Shown here: positions 36,200 to 44,457 of the stretch, in pieces
Position numbering within the stretch: position 1 is the first letter of the stretch
Layout: every line of letters begins with the position of its first letter
Position numbers and translations under genes: made by a program
Notes under the pieces: model-generated
Databases searched by the model: none
What the model was told of the DNA's origin: nothing
What the model saw: only the letters and a program-made list of their open reading frames with translations
Origin: Rubrobacter indicoceani
GTDB taxonomy: Bacteria > Actinomycetota > Rubrobacteria > Rubrobacterales > Rubrobacteraceae
DNA length: 64,000 bases
Direction: 5' to 3'
Assembly (NCBI RefSeq): GCF_003568865.1
Contig: NZ_CP031115.1
Coordinates: 2,790,001-2,854,000 of the forward strand

Positions 36200-37915
36200 G
36201 TGAAGAGAGCCGGAGAGAACAACGACCGCATCGGCCTCGCAGGGCACGCCGGGGCGATGCTGCTGTACCTCGCGGTAACGCTCGTCTTCACCTACCCGCT
36301 CGTCTTTAACCTGGGTAGAACAAACGGCGCGGGCGATCCGGCGGTGATGGTATGGAGCATGGCCTGGATCCAGAACGCCGTCCTCACCCCCGCTTCTTTC
36401 TTTGACGCCAACATCTTCTATCCCACCGACAACGCCCTCGCCTACACGGACCTGCTCCTTCCGAGCGCGCTCGCAACTCTCCCCGTCTACCTCGCGACCG
36501 GAAACCCGCTTGTAAGCTACGGGGTCGTGCTCATCGCAACCTACGTGCTCTCGGGCTACTTCGTGTTTTTACTCGCAGCCCGGCTCATGCGCGGCCTCGC
36601 TTTTGTTTACCCGGCCGCGCTTTTCTCCGGTTTCGTCTACGCCTTCTGCCCGTACCGCACCGGACACATCACCCAGCTCAACACCATGACGACCTACTTT
36701 CTGCCCCTGATCCTCCTTTTCCTCCACCGATATCTGGAGGACGGACGACGCCCGCGCGACATGATCGCACTCGGGGTTCTCTTTGCCCTGAACGCCCTCT
36801 CCGGACTCTACTACGGCATCTTCGCCGCCCTGATGATGGCGGTCTTTTTCGTTGCGTGGTCTTTGATAAACCGCCGGGCTCCGAAGCTCCGCGACTTTCT
36901 CTACGGCATCCCGGTCTTCGCCGTCTGCGGGGCGGTGCTGGTGGCGATCCTGCTGCCGTACCTCCAGCTCTCCGGCGCGGCAGATCACGCCCGCTCCATA
37001 GACACCGCCGCCGGGGGCTCGGTTATACCGCAGGCTCTTCTTACATCGCCCCCCGAGAGCGCGTTTCTCGGGTGGACGCCCGAAGCCATGAACACAACCA
37101 ACGAGGACGGACGCCCGATGTACGAGCTGACCCTCTACCCGGGCCTCGTGGTCGCGCTGCTCGCGGGCTACGGGCTGCTCGGGGGGAGGGTTGCGGGGCA
37201 CTCCAAGCTGTACGCTGCGGTCGGCCTCGCTGTTTTTGTGTTCTCGCTCGGGCCGCTGCTCCGGCTCGGAGGCGCAGACATCCCACTCCCCTACTACCCG
37301 CTCTACGAGTTCGTGCCGGGCTTCGGGAACCTGCGCGTCCCGGCCCGTATGTGGGCCATCGTCATGGTTTGCCTGGCGGTGCTTGCGGCTTTCGGGCTGC
37401 GCCGTCTTATGGAGCGGCTTGGCGGGGGACGGGCCTTTGCCTTAGCGGGCGTCGTCCTCGCCCTGACCGCCCTTGAATTCCTGCCGACGCTCCCGGTAGA
37501 CCGCTTCGTAGACCGGGGACCGTTCGAGCTGGAACCGGCCTACACCTACCTTGCCGAGAACGAAGGTCCGGACACCGTGGTGGCCGAGATCCCGTTTGCA
37601 AGCTCGGTGGACGCCTTCCGCGAAACCCCGAGGATGGTGCGCTCGACCTACGGCTGGTGGAACCTTGTAAACGGCTACGCAAGCTACTTCCCTGACGGCT
37701 ACGAGAAGACCCGCGACGCCCTGAACACCCTCCCATCCGACGCCGGACTGTCCGAAGTAGAGCGCCTCGGTATAGATTACGTTGTCGTACACCCGTCGCT
37801 CTTCGAGGATGAAGGCGTCCCCGGCGACGCGGTCGTCTCTGAAATGGAGGACTCCGGAGCCTTTGAGCGTGTCGCCGGGGACGGGGAAACCGTACTCTAC
37901 CGACACGTTCCGTGA
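36200..37915 (+). CDS. large polytopic membrane protein, GT-C-like
   Basis: 571 residues with about ten membrane helices up to residue 420, then a soluble domain of about 140 residues. The N-terminal half resembles integral-membrane (GT-C/YfhO-like) glycosyltransferases, with GDPAVMVWSMAWIQNA and FYPTDNALAYTDLLLP in the first outer loop. The soluble end contains EVERLGIDYVVVHPSLFED. A role in transferring a lipid-linked sugar is plausible but not shown. Start is GTG at 36200. Confidence 0.7.
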   Translation: MKRAGENNDRIGLAGHAGAMLLYLAVTLVFTYPLVFNLGRTNGAGDPAVMVWSMAWIQNAVLTPASFFDANIFYPTDNALAYTDLLLPSALATLPVYLATGNPLVSYGVVLIATYVLSGYFVFLLAARLMRGLAFVYPAALFSGFVYAFCPYRTGHITQLNTMTTYFLPLILLFLHRYLEDGRRPRDMIALGVLFALNALSGLYYGIFAALMMAVFFVAWSLINRRAPKLRDFLYGIPVFAVCGAVLVAILLPYLQLSGAADHARSIDTAAGGSVIPQALLTSPPESAFLGWTPEAMNTTNEDGRPMYELTLYPGLVVALLAGYGLLGGRVAGHSKLYAAVGLAVFVFSLGPLLRLGGADIPLPYYPLYEFVPGFGNLRVPARMWAIVMVCLAVLAAFGLRRLMERLGGGRAFALAGVVLALTALEFLPTLPVDRFVDRGPFELEPAYTYLAENEGPDTVVAEIPFASSVDAFRETPRMVRSTYGWWNLVNGYASYFPDGYEKTRDALNTLPSDAGLSEVERLGIDYVVVHPSLFEDEGVPGDAVVSEMEDSGAFERVAGDGETVLYRHVP

Positions 37916-37930
37916 GGGCTCCTCAAAAGT

Positions 37931-37943
37931 GTGTAATTTACAC
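37931..37943. promoter_or_regulatory. palindrome upstream of rex
   Basis: GTGTAATTTACAC is a perfect 13-base palindrome around a central T, in the AT-rich gap before rex, with flanking AAGT/ACTT extending it partly. It does not match the Rex operator. Its binder is unknown. Confidence 0.4.
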
Positions 37944-37979
37944 TTCTAACTGAGTTATGTGCGAATAAGATCACCTTTA

Positions 37980-38007
37980 TTGCAAGGTCGGTCTATTTTG
38001 TTACAAT
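37980..38007 (+). promoter_or_regulatory. putative rex promoter
   Basis: TTGCAA (37980-37985) and TACAAT (38002-38007) with a 16-base spacer, followed by a leader of about 70 bases. Confidence 0.5.
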
Positions 38008-38084
38008 GAATTATGCAGCATATTGAATAAGGGTAACGTGCATATGGAGCGAGCCAACGCATTCAGCAAAGGAGCAACCAGGAC

Positions 38085-38741
38085 GTGCGAGCCACGCTAC
38101 AGCCGGGTTTGACGAACCGGTTAACGAAGTACCTGAGGGTCACACAGCAGCTTATCGAAGAGGGACGGGACGCGGTATCCAGCAAGGAACTAGGAGACTT
38201 TACCGGGATCAACCCGGTGCAGGTTCGCCGGGACTTGAACGCCATCGGTTTCTCCGGGACGCGGGGGGTCGGTTATCAGGCGCACGACCTCGTCGAGTCG
38301 GTGCGGGCGATTCTCGGGCTTCGGCAGACCTACAACATCGCGCTAGTGGGTGCGGGGAACCTCGGGAGCGCCATAGCTTCCAGTGCAATACTCCCGAAGC
38401 GGGGCTTCGTAGTACACGATGTCTTTGACAACGACGGGGACAAGATTGGCCGTACCGTCGGCAACGTCGTCGTCAAGCACATAGACGAGCTGGAGAAAAG
38501 CGTTGCGGCGGCGGATGAGATCATCGGCATCATCGCGACCCCGTCGCACGCCGCTCAGGACGTCGCCGCGCTGATGGTGGACGCGGACATACGGGTGATC
38601 CTCAACTACACGGATGTTCTTCTGCACGTCCCGAGCAACGTGGACGTCCACCGCATAGACCCGACCGCCCAGCTTATGCACACGCTCTACTACCTGACTC
38701 AGGCGGAGTCGAGCGAGGCTGCGGTGCCGCCGGTTTCTTAG
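38085..38741 (+). CDS. rex: redox-sensing repressor Rex
   Basis: 218 residues. Rex senses the NADH/NAD+ ratio and represses respiratory and fermentation genes. N-terminal winged helix (TKYLRVTQQLIEEG...VSSKELGDFTGINPVQVRRDLNAIG), then a Rossmann NAD-binding domain with VGAGNLGSAI (88-97), and C-terminal LMHTLYYLTQ. Start is GTG at 38085, with AAAGGAG upstream. A palindrome lies further up but is not a good Rex site. Confidence 0.95.
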   Translation: MRATLQPGLTNRLTKYLRVTQQLIEEGRDAVSSKELGDFTGINPVQVRRDLNAIGFSGTRGVGYQAHDLVESVRAILGLRQTYNIALVGAGNLGSAIASSAILPKRGFVVHDVFDNDGDKIGRTVGNVVVKHIDELEKSVAAADEIIGIIATPSHAAQDVAALMVDADIRVILNYTDVLLHVPSNVDVHRIDPTAQLMHTLYYLTQAESSEAAVPPVS

Positions 38742-38764
38742 AGCCCGACGGAACGAGCAGGAGA

Positions 38765-38799
38765 GACCCCCGGCTTATCTGATGGCCGGGGGTCTTCTT
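38765..38799 (+). terminator. terminator after rex
   Basis: GACCCCCGGC (38765-38774) pairs with GCCGGGGGTC (38785-38794), loop of 10, followed by TTCTTC. It separates rex from the convergent MerR gene. Confidence 0.75.
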
Positions 38800-38815
38800 C
38801 GTGCGGTGTACTTCT

Positions 38816-39574
38816 TTATCCGGCCCGGTTGGCGTTGGCTGTTATGGCGTCCTTTACAAACCCGGAGAGGCCGGGGGCGAGCCTATCGTAGCTGGCTCGG
38901 AAACGCTCGTCGACGACGTACATCTCCCCGAGGCCGACGTGAACCTCATATCCGCAATCGTAGTACCAGCGGCTTATATGCCGCCGGTGGGCTTCGGCGG
39001 CGTCCATCGCCTCCTCGTCACAGGGGGCGGCACCCGCCTCGAAGAGCACGGCCAGCCTCGATTCGATCCCGTCCTGCTCGGCCCTGATCTCCAACCAGTT
39101 TTCTTTTGTGTAGCTTGAAACACGCCGCTGAGACTCCCGATAGAACTCGGTGTCCCCGTAGCGTTGCTCCGCCTCCCCGGCGTAATCCTCCGGTGACCAG
39201 TCACCGAAGACCTCCAGCCGCTCCTCGGGCGTCAGCTTTATGTCCATCTTCCCTGCCTCCATCTCTCTGTCTATCGCGGATATCATCCTCTGCAGCCGCT
39301 TGATCCTCGCCCCCAGCAACTCGCGCTGTTGTCTGAGGTGCTCGGTCGCGTCCGTATCCGGCTCGTTTACTATCCGGGCGATACGGTCGAGGGAGAACCC
39401 GAGCTCCCGGTAGAAAAGGATCCTCTGCAGCCGCTCTACGTCTGGCCCGGCGTAGATCCGGTATCCAGCCTCGCTGCGCCCGGTCGGCGAGAGAAGGCCG
39501 ATTTCATCGTAGTGGTGCAACGTCTTTACCGTAATGCCGGCCAGCGTTGCGACTTTTCCTACCGTGTAGCCCAT
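38816..39574 (-). CDS. MerR-family regulator with TipAS-like domain
   Basis: 252 residues. MerR winged helix at the N terminus (TVGKVATLAGITVKTLHHYDEIGLL), coiled-coil dimer helix at about 80-110, and a C-terminal TipAS-type ligand domain (ISRWYYDCGYEVHVGLGEMYV, then FVKDAITAN). TipA-type proteins bind thiopeptides or other drugs and activate transcription. Its own promoter shows the MerR-type 19-base spacer, so autoregulation is likely. Confidence 0.88.
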   Translation of the reverse strand: MGYTVGKVATLAGITVKTLHHYDEIGLLSPTGRSEAGYRIYAGPDVERLQRILFYRELGFSLDRIARIVNEPDTDATEHLRQQRELLGARIKRLQRMISAIDREMEAGKMDIKLTPEERLEVFGDWSPEDYAGEAEQRYGDTEFYRESQRRVSSYTKENWLEIRAEQDGIESRLAVLFEAGAAPCDEEAMDAAEAHRRHISRWYYDCGYEVHVGLGEMYVVDERFRASYDRLAPGLSGFVKDAITANANRAG

Positions 39575-39606
39575 CGTCCACCTTCTTTGCAGATCGCCAC
39601 GAGATA

Positions 39607-39637
39607 GAGCCTAGGGTCTCCTCCAACGGGAGGGTCA
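39607..39637 (-). promoter_or_regulatory. MerR-type promoter with 19-base spacer
   Basis: On the minus strand, -35 TTGACC (39632-39637) and -10 TAGGCT (39607-39612) are 19 bases apart. The palindrome CCTCC-AACG-GGAGG (39619-39632) sits in the spacer and touches the -35. This is the classic MerR activation architecture and points at the MerR gene 33 bases downstream. Confidence 0.7.
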
Positions 39638-39721
39638 AGGCGTCGCAGGGAAGTTTTTACGATCCGCAAGAGAACGGTTTAAAGACGCCAGATGGTCTCC
39701 GTGAGATCCAGAGAAACAAAG

Positions 39722-39791
39722 AAGAACCCGGAGCGCACCTTAGGGGTGATAGGTGGGGAAAGGGAAAGGAGGAGTAGCGCCCCGGGTTCTT
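39722..39791 (-). terminator. long hairpin, probable gcv operon terminator
   Basis: AAGAACCCGG (39722-39731) pairs with CCGGGTTCTT (39782-39791), with a further GCGC/GCGC pairing inside after one mismatch. The loop is about 40 bases and very purine-rich on the plus strand. Read on the minus strand, the hairpin is followed by a T-rich stretch, so it likely ends the gcv transcript. Confidence 0.55.
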
Positions 39792-39908
39792 TAATTAGGC
39801 CGGTTTTGGTTTCGCACCAACCGACAAAAGGGATATTACCCCGCTCGCTACAGCTTGTAAACCATCGCAAGAGATTATTCGGGGTAATTTGATAACGTTT
39901 TCACAACG

Positions 39909-39925
39909 AGGTGCGTTTTACACCT
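39909..39925 (-). other. small hairpin/palindrome after gcvH
   Basis: AGGTGCGTTTTACACCT forms a 5-base stem. It shares GTG-N2-TTTTACAC/GTG-N2-ATTTACAC similarity with the palindrome upstream of rex. It may be a transcript-end structure or a protein site. Confidence 0.35.
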
Positions 39926-39949
39926 AGATGCGGTGGGTTCTCGAGTGGT

Positions 39950-40330
39950 TTACCCGTCTGTGTCGGTGGCTTCTTTGTATTCGGAGGCGGAGAGAAGGTC
40001 ATCGCCGGGGTCTGAAGTTTTCAGTTTGACGATCCAGCCTGCGGAGTAGGGGTCTTCGTTGATCTTCTCGGGCGCGTCTTCCAGCTCTTTGTTGAACTCC
40101 ACGACTTCGCCGGAGACCGGCGCGTAGAGGTCCGAGACGGCTTTCACGGACTCCACCGTCCCGAACGACTCACCGGCTTCGAAGGTCGCTCCGACCTCGG
40201 GCATCTCGACGTAGACGACATCGCCGAGTTCTTCGGCAGCGTGTTCGGTTATACCGACGGTCGCGGTCTCGTCCTCGATGCGCGTCCACTCGTGGGTCTT
40301 TGCGTACTTCAGGTCTTCAGGCAAGCTCAT
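39950..40330 (-). CDS. gcvH: glycine cleavage system H protein
   Basis: 126 residues. Lipoyl carrier that shuttles the aminomethyl group between P, T and the L protein. Lipoyl Lys63 lies in [13 protein letters not shown]-terminal [20 protein letters not shown] is typical. Its start overlaps the gcvT stop by 4 bases. Last gene of the operon. No lipoate ligase or L protein is in the window. Confidence 0.97.
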   Translation of the reverse strand: MSLPEDLKYAKTHEWTRIEDETATVGITEHAAEELGDVVYVEMPEVGATFEAGESFGTVESVKAVSDLYAPVSGEVVEFNKELEDAPEKINEDPYSAGWIVKLKTSDPGDDLLSASEYKEATDTDG

Positions 40331-41433
40331 GTGGTCCCCTGACTTTCGCGCTTGTAGAACGGCAGCCCGACTATTTTAACGGGAACGGGGCGCTCACGAA
40401 CTATGACCTGCAGGTCGTCGCCGGCATGCGAATCAACAAGCGCGAGGGCGATTGCCTTACCGAGCGTCGGAGACTGAGTGCCGCTCGTCACCTCTCCCAC
40501 TATCTCCGCTCCGTCCGTGACCGTGTAGCCGTGCCTCGCGATGCCGCGTCCCTCGACTTCGAGCGCGACGAGCTTGCGCTGCGCTCCGTCGAGATCCTGC
40601 CCGAGAAGCGCTGCCTGCCCGATGAAACCCGGTTCTTTGATCAGGTGCACCGCGAACCCTATCCCGGCTTCGAGCGGCGAAACGTCGTCCGAGAGGTCGT
40701 TTCCGTAGAGGCACATCCCCGCTTCCAGACGAAGCGTGTCCCTCGCCCCGAGCCCGGCGGGTACGGCTCCCGCGTCCGTAAGGGTCTTCCACAACCCCGG
40801 CGCGTCGTCGGGCTTCAGATAGACCTCGAAGCCGTCTTCGCCGGTGTACCCGGTGCGCGAGAGTATCGCGGGCTTCCCGTCCACCTCTCCCTCTACAAAG
40901 CGGTAGTACTTTATGGACGCGAGGTCCGCCCCGGTGAAACGCTGGAGCATCCCGACGGCCTCCGGCCCCTGAAGCGCGAGCAAGGCCCACCCCTCGGACT
41001 CGTCGGCTATCTCGACGTCGAGGTCGGCGGTGTTCAGGCGGAAGTGTGCCAGGTCCTTTTCTCGGTTGGCCGCGTTAACGACGACCAGGTAGTCGGACTC
41101 GCGCTTGTAGACAAGGACGTCATCCACCGTCCCGCCCGACTCGTGGCAGACCGCCGCGTACCCGGCCTGACCGACTTCCAGGCGAGACACGTCGCGGGTC
41201 ACGAGCCGCTGCACCGCGACTTCGGCGTCCGCACCCCGAAAGAAGACCTCGCCCATGTGAGAAACGTCGAAGAGCCCGGCGTGGTTGCGGACCGCTCCGT
41301 GCTCGGCCTTTATGCCGCCGTTCTCGCCGGTGTACTGAACGGGCATCTCGTAGCCCGCGAAGTCAACGAGCTTCGCACCGGCTTCTACGTGCTCCCTGTG
41401 GAGCGGGGTCCGCTTGAGGCCGTTCTCCGCCAC
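40327..41433 (-). CDS. gcvT: glycine cleavage system T protein (aminomethyltransferase)
   Basis: 368 residues. Transfers the methylene group from the H protein to tetrahydrofolate and releases ammonia. Seen: GMFD-type segment [19 protein letters not shown]-like [11 protein letters not shown], and C-terminal [21 protein letters not shown]. Starts 3 bases after gcvPB. Confidence 0.96.
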   Translation of the reverse strand: MAENGLKRTPLHREHVEAGAKLVDFAGYEMPVQYTGENGGIKAEHGAVRNHAGLFDVSHMGEVFFRGADAEVAVQRLVTRDVSRLEVGQAGYAAVCHESGGTVDDVLVYKRESDYLVVVNAANREKDLAHFRLNTADLDVEIADESEGWALLALQGPEAVGMLQRFTGADLASIKYYRFVEGEVDGKPAILSRTGYTGEDGFEVYLKPDDAPGLWKTLTDAGAVPAGLGARDTLRLEAGMCLYGNDLSDDVSPLEAGIGFAVHLIKEPGFIGQAALLGQDLDGAQRKLVALEVEGRGIARHGYTVTDGAEIVGEVTSGTQSPTLGKAIALALVDSHAGDDLQVIVRERPVPVKIVGLPFYKRESQGTT

Positions 41434-41436
41434 CGC

Positions 41437-42873
41437 CTACCACCGGGCCTTGAGGTTGCGGGCGGCACGGGTTTCGTCAAGACGCCGGGTCGGTGCCTTT
41501 ACGGGCGCGGCCTGCAGGTCTTCCTCACTCGCTTCAGCGAGTTGCAACATTGCTTCGATAAAATCATCCAGCGTTTCCTTTGATTCGGTCTCGGTCGGCT
41601 CGATAAGCATGGCCTCCTTGACGACAAGCGGGAAGTAGATCGTCGGCGGGTGGTAGCCGAAGTCTATAAGCCCCTTGGCGATATCGAGGGCGCGTTTGCC
41701 CTCCGGCGGCTGTATGACGACCTCGTGCTTGCAGAGTTCGTTGTATGGGACGCGGTACGCATCGCCTAGCTTAGCCCGGATGTAGTTGGCGTTCAGGACG
41801 GCCATGTCCGTAACGTCGCGCAGGTCGAGGCCGTGCATCCTGATGTAGTTCCACGCACGCAGTACCGGGCCGAAGTTGCCGTGGAAACCGGCTACCCGAC
41901 CGATGGACTTCTCCGGCCTTGCAAACCGGAAGCCCTCCCCGTTGCGCTCCACGACCGGGTCGGGCCGGAAGCCCGACAGTTTCTCGATGCTGGCGATGGC
42001 TCCGCAGCCGGGGCCGCCGCCGCCGTGCGGGGTGGAGAAGGTCTTGTGGAGGTTGTAGTGCATGATGTCCACGCCCGCGTCGGCGGGTCGCAGGCGACCG
42101 AGGTTTGCGTTCATGTTCGCGCCGTCCATGTAGAGAAAGGCCCCGGCCTCGTGGAGGATGGCGGCTATCTCGGCGATATTGCGTTCGTAGACGCCGCAGG
42201 TGTTGGGGTTCGTGATCATAAGCGCGGCCGTCGTGCCGTCAACCGCCTCCCGAAGCTCGTCAACGTCGACCCCGCCGTGCTCGTCCACCCCGACTTCCCT
42301 TGACTTGAACCCGGCCATCGTCGCAGTTGCGGGGTTTGTGCCGTGCGCCGTCTCCGGCACGATAACGGTCGTGCGTTCGTCGTCGCCTGCGTCCTCGAAG
42401 TACCGCTTCACCATGAGGATGCTCGTAAGCTCCCCCTGCGCCCCGGCGAGCGGCTGCAGCGATACAGCGGGTAAACCGGAAACCTCCGCGAGGAAACCCT
42501 GCAGCTCGTGCATGACCTGTAGCGCTCCCTGCACCTGAGATTCGGGCTGGAGCGGGTGCAGCCCGGCGAAACCGGGGGTTGCGGCGGCGACCTCGTTGGC
42601 GCGGGGGTTGTGCTTCATCGTGCAGGAGCCGAGCGGGTAGAACGTCGTGTCTATCGCCTGGTTTTTGCGCGAGAGGTTGGTGTAGTGCCTTATAACGGTC
42701 GGCTCGTCCACCTCGGGGAGGCCGGGTTTCTTGCCTCGCAGGTGCTTCTCCGGTATGACGCTCGACAGGTCTACGTCGGCCACGTCGTTTTTCGGGAGGG
42801 CAAACCCCCGGCGACCTTCTCTTCCCCGGTCCCGGATCAAAGCCCCGAGCGTCGTTGTACTCTCGCTAAGCAT
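41437..42873 (-). CDS. gcvPB: glycine dehydrogenase (decarboxylating) subunit 2
   Basis: 478 residues from the ATG at 42873, which has GGGAGG upstream and overlaps the gcvPA stop by 8 bases; a longer frame upstream is inside gcvPA. This subunit carries the PLP lysine in HYNLHKTFSTPHGGGGPG. Together with subunit 1 it decarboxylates glycine and loads the H protein. The split P protein is usual in Gram-positive and archaeal lineages. Confidence 0.96.
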   Translation of the reverse strand: MLSESTTTLGALIRDRGREGRRGFALPKNDVADVDLSSVIPEKHLRGKKPGLPEVDEPTVIRHYTNLSRKNQAIDTTFYPLGSCTMKHNPRANEVAAATPGFAGLHPLQPESQVQGALQVMHELQGFLAEVSGLPAVSLQPLAGAQGELTSILMVKRYFEDAGDDERTTVIVPETAHGTNPATATMAGFKSREVGVDEHGGVDVDELREAVDGTTAALMITNPNTCGVYERNIAEIAAILHEAGAFLYMDGANMNANLGRLRPADAGVDIMHYNLHKTFSTPHGGGGPGCGAIASIEKLSGFRPDPVVERNGEGFRFARPEKSIGRVAGFHGNFGPVLRAWNYIRMHGLDLRDVTDMAVLNANYIRAKLGDAYRVPYNELCKHEVVIQPPEGKRALDIAKGLIDFGYHPPTIYFPLVVKEAMLIEPTETESKETLDDFIEAMLQLAEASEEDLQAAPVKAPTRRLDETRAARNLKARW

Positions 42874-44170
42874 TCGAGACCTCCCTTGAGTTTGCGACGA
42901 CCTCCACGAAGGCATCCATCTCATCCTTTGTGCGCTTCTCCGTTACCGCCACGAGCATCCCACCGTCCCCGAGATCGTAGCCACCGACAACCCCGGCCTT
43001 CAGCAGAGCCTCGTTCACCCCGGATACCTCCCCCACCTCAACCACGAACTCCCAGAGGTATGGAGCGTCGGGATAGCGGAGCTCGAGCCCGGCATCGGCC
43101 AGTTTCTTTGCGAGGTAGTGAGCTTTCGAGGCGGAGAGCTGAGCCACCTCCCGGAGTCCTTCCGGCCCCATCAGGGCCGTGTAAACCGTCGCGGCGAGCG
43201 CGGTCAGGGCCTGGTTGGTGCAGATGTTGGAGTTGGCCCTTGCCCGGCGGATGTCCTGCTCGCGCCCGCGCAGGGTCAGAACGTAGGCGAGTTTGCCGTC
43301 GGCGTCTACGGTCTCTCCGGCGATGCGTCCCGGAAGCTGGCGCACGAACTTCTCGCGGGTCGCCATGTACCCGGCGTAGGGCCCGCCGAACGAGAGGTTC
43401 ATCCCCAGAGGCTGAGCCTCCCCGACCGCTATGTCCGCGCCGAGTTCCCCCGGAGCTTCGAGTACGGCAAGGGAGACGGGATCGCAGACCGCCACGCACA
43501 GCGCCCCCGCGCCGTGCGCTGCCTCGGCCGCCGCCTCTATATCCTCGACCGTCCCGAAGTAACCCGGACTCTGGACGAACACGCCGGAAACGTCTTCCGG
43601 GACGGCGGAGAAATCCGTCGTCCCGCCGTCGCCCGGAAGTTCCGAGATCTCGACCCCGTAAGCCTCCATGACCTGCCGGTAGCGCGGGTTTAGGTTGTCC
43701 GAAACGGCGACTTTCGGGTCGCGTTTCGTAAGCCTGGCGGTCATGAGGGCGGCCTCCACCACGGCGTTCGCGCCGTCGTAGACGGAGGCGTTCGCCACTT
43801 CGAGGCCGGTGAGCTCGCTTATCATGGACTGGAACTCAAAGATCACCTGAAGCCCGCCCTGTGATATCTCCGGCTGGTAAGGCGTATAGGCCGTCAGGTA
43901 CTCGCCCCGGGACAACATGGCCCCGACCGCAGCCGGGACAATCCTGTCATAAGCCCCGGCTCCAAGGAACATCGGCAGCCCCGAGGTGTTTTTCCGGGCG
44001 AGCGTCTCCACGTCGCGCAGAGCCTCGTACTCGGAGAGAGCGGGCGGAAGATCCAGGTCTTCCTTCAGCTTTGTCGGCACGTCGGAGAAAAGATCGTCGA
44101 CGGAGTCGAGGCCGATGGCGTCGAGCATCTCGCGGATGTCTGCCTCGGTGTGCGGTGTGAACCTTGCCAC
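42866..44170 (-). CDS. gcvPA: glycine dehydrogenase (decarboxylating) subunit 1
   Basis: 434 residues, first gene of the gcv operon. Seen: N-terminal YTPHTEADIREML-like start, GAGAYDRIVPAAVGAMLSRG, and SFGGPYAGYMATREKFVRQL. It lacks the PLP lysine, as expected for subunit 1. Start is GTG at 44170. A tandem glycine riboswitch fills the leader, so the operon should turn on when glycine is high. Confidence 0.96.
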   Translation of the reverse strand: MARFTPHTEADIREMLDAIGLDSVDDLFSDVPTKLKEDLDLPPALSEYEALRDVETLARKNTSGLPMFLGAGAYDRIVPAAVGAMLSRGEYLTAYTPYQPEISQGGLQVIFEFQSMISELTGLEVANASVYDGANAVVEAALMTARLTKRDPKVAVSDNLNPRYRQVMEAYGVEISELPGDGGTTDFSAVPEDVSGVFVQSPGYFGTVEDIEAAAEAAHGAGALCVAVCDPVSLAVLEAPGELGADIAVGEAQPLGMNLSFGGPYAGYMATREKFVRQLPGRIAGETVDADGKLAYVLTLRGREQDIRRARANSNICTNQALTALAATVYTALMGPEGLREVAQLSASKAHYLAKKLADAGLELRYPDAPYLWEFVVEVGEVSGVNEALLKAGVVGGYDLGDGGMLVAVTEKRTKDEMDAFVEVVANSREVSNA

Positions 44171-44173
44171 GCG

Positions 44174-44190
44174 GGTATACCCCCTGTATC
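44174..44190 (-). promoter_or_regulatory. ribosome site of gcvPA within a small palindrome
   Basis: On the minus strand AGGGGG is followed by the self-complementary GGGTATACCC just before the GTG start. This could hide the ribosome site when the riboswitch is unbound, giving translational control. Confidence 0.4.
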
Positions 44191-44209
44191 GGGTGGACGT
44201 TTCTCTGTA

Positions 44210-44395
44210 CGTCGTCCTGTCCCTGACCTGAGAGTGTTACCCCATCGGCGCCAGCGGTGTTGTCCCGCCGGACTCTCCAGGATGCCCTCAGAACGCGGTC
44301 CTTTCGCCTGAGAGATTCGGTGAGGTTTGTGCCTCGACCTTTCACCTTCGGCGGTCGCTGCGAGAACCGAAGCTCCCCGTGACTCTCTCCCGCGC
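44210..44395 (-). promoter_or_regulatory. tandem glycine riboswitch
   Basis: Two glycine aptamers in series. The first begins GGGAGAGTC (about 44391) and contains GCCGAAGGTGAAAGG and TCTCTCAGGCGAAAGGACC. The second begins GGAGAGTCCGGCGG and contains CGCCGATGGGGTAACACTCTCAGG followed by CAGGGACAGGACG. Both cores match the known class closely. It precedes gcvPA by 40 bases. Confidence 0.93.
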
Positions 44396-44457
44396 CCATC
44401 GTCGAGCAAGAAAAGGTTAGCACAAGGAGAAGCGGGTTTTGTAGTGGCGGCCACGGG

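Larger units (their letters stand above)
39638..39949. other. intergenic stretch between the gcv operon end and the MerR promoter
   Basis: About 310 bases without a supported gene. From right to left it holds a short hairpin right after gcvH (39909-39925), an AT-rich patch (39795-39900) and a long hairpin (39722-39791). The rest shows nothing recognised. Confidence 0.5.

Noticed and set aside
37956-37974. Rex operator before rex
   Set aside because: TGTGCGAATAAGATCACC has only a partial match and wrong spacing for the Rex consensus.
40300-41583. 427-codon plus-strand frame over gcvT
   Set aside because: Opposite gcvT; no recognisable protein features.
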